Source: Brachybacterium faecium DSM 4810
GTDB taxonomy: Bacteria; Actinomycetota; Actinomycetes; Actinomycetales; Dermabacteraceae
DNA: 64,000 bases
Direction of reading: 5' to 3'
Assembly (NCBI GenBank): GCA_000023405.1
Contig: CP001643.1
Span: 930,001 to 994,000, forward strand
The translations under genes and the position numbers were made by a program. The stretch's first letter is position 1. Each line of letters opens with the position of its first letter. Shown one piece after another: positions 63,609 through 64,000 of the stretch. The notes under the pieces are model-generated. The model had not been told where the DNA came from. It ran no database searches and was given only the letters and a program-made list of their open reading frames with translations.

Positions 63609-64000
63609 GTGACGACCACCACCTCGCCCTCCGCGCAGGCCGCTTCGCAGGATCCAGCTGCGCTCTCCGCCGCGTCGTTCTCCGTCGTGCTGCGGGACGC
63701 CACCCGCGAGGAGCACACCGCCGCCGAGGAGAGGGGCTTCATCACGCAGCTCATGGGCGGTGAGCTCTCCGAGGCGGACTACTGGCGACTGCTCGCCCAG
63801 TACCTGCCGCTGTACGAGGCGCTCGAGCAGGCGATCGAGGCGGCCGCGGCGGAGGATGACCTCGCCGCCGCCTTCCACGACCCGCGCTTCGCCCGCGTCG
63901 CCGCGATCCGCGCCGACCTCGCCGCCCGTTTCGGCGCGGACCACGAGATCGATGCGCCGCTGCCCATCACCGCCCGCTACGCGCACCGCATCCGCACGGC
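63609..64000 (+). CDS. hmuO: heme oxygenase (biliverdin-producing), 3'-truncated by the window edge
   Basis: About 130 residues are visible of an expected ~215. It starts at a GTG preceded by AGGAGACCC. The heme-ligand His is in LRDATREEHTAAEERGFI (about residue 36), as in HmuO. DYWRLLAQYLPLYEALEQAI is the next conserved helix. Some 20 residues of Ser/Ala-rich sequence precede the fold. The enzyme opens heme to biliverdin, iron and CO. The iron box upstream indicates induction during iron starvation. Neighbouring heme-uptake genes, if any, are beyond the right edge. Confidence 0.88.
   Translation, partial: MTTTTSPSAQAASQDPAALSAASFSVVLRDATREEHTAAEERGFITQLMGGELSEADYWRLLAQYLPLYEALEQAIEAAAAEDDLAAAFHDPRFARVAAIRADLAARFGADHEIDAPLPITARYAHRIRT

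Overview
The window is high-GC DNA with actinobacterial gene content: a homodimeric AceE-type pyruvate dehydrogenase, a CIRCE-controlled groESL, a GuaB3 paralogue, a DtxR-type iron box and many apparently leaderless genes. The overall gene set suggests Brachybacterium or another Dermabacteraceae. That placement is inference from content, not from a marker-gene comparison. I saw no tRNA, rRNA, CRISPR array, insertion sequence or phage gene.

Region 1 (1-15.6 kb) is a purine-carbon catabolic block. The leftward uraD-uraH-uricase-NCS2 permease operon takes up urate or xanthine and makes allantoin. A second leftward operon (malic enzyme, malate synthase, DUF6986 protein, ureidoglycine aminohydrolase) and hyi-glxR handle ureidoglycine and glyoxylate. 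aceE lies between them. Allantoinase, allantoate amidohydrolase and glyoxylate carboligase are not visible and may lie beyond the left edge. An IclR-family regulator (7209-7982) is divergent from malic enzyme. The main discovery candidate is here: four intergenic regions (1511, 7070, 14660, 15566) carry the same three-half-site pattern, GGAA-N6-TTCC-N7-GGAA or a close variant. The pattern ties hyi, malic enzyme/iclR, the urate operon and a 60-aa membrane protein plus peroxiredoxin into one putative regulon. The peroxiredoxin could remove the H2O2 made by uricase.

Region 2 (15.7-27.5 kb) is a complete sialic-acid scavenging operon read leftward: a Tat lipoprotein binding protein, a permease, a fused permease-ATPase, an ATPase, NanA, NanK, NanE, a secreted sialidase and a second sialidase without a signal peptide. 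It ends in an 18-bp perfect hairpin and is divergent from a GntR/FCD regulator.

Region 3 (27.5-41.4 kb) holds an ArsD-like protein, MsrA and a MoxR-DUF58-membrane gene set. The upstream partners of that set (DUF4129 protein, small membrane protein, THUMP-like methyltransferase) are separated from it by a second peptide-type ABC transporter island (about 32.1-38.5 kb).

Region 4 (41.4-50.7 kb) contains a quinone-reductase-like enzyme, a nearly complete molybdenum-cofactor set (moeA1-moeB, moaA-moaD, moeA2-moaC-mog-moaE) and a metallophosphoesterase.

Region 5 (50.7-64 kb) is mostly housekeeping: a tiny gene with its own strong promoter, groES-groEL behind two CIRCE elements, a PH-like membrane protein with a pseudouridine synthase, a PiT phosphate transporter, guaB, an exonuclease, guaB3, small membrane proteins and, at the right edge, a heme oxygenase behind an iron box.
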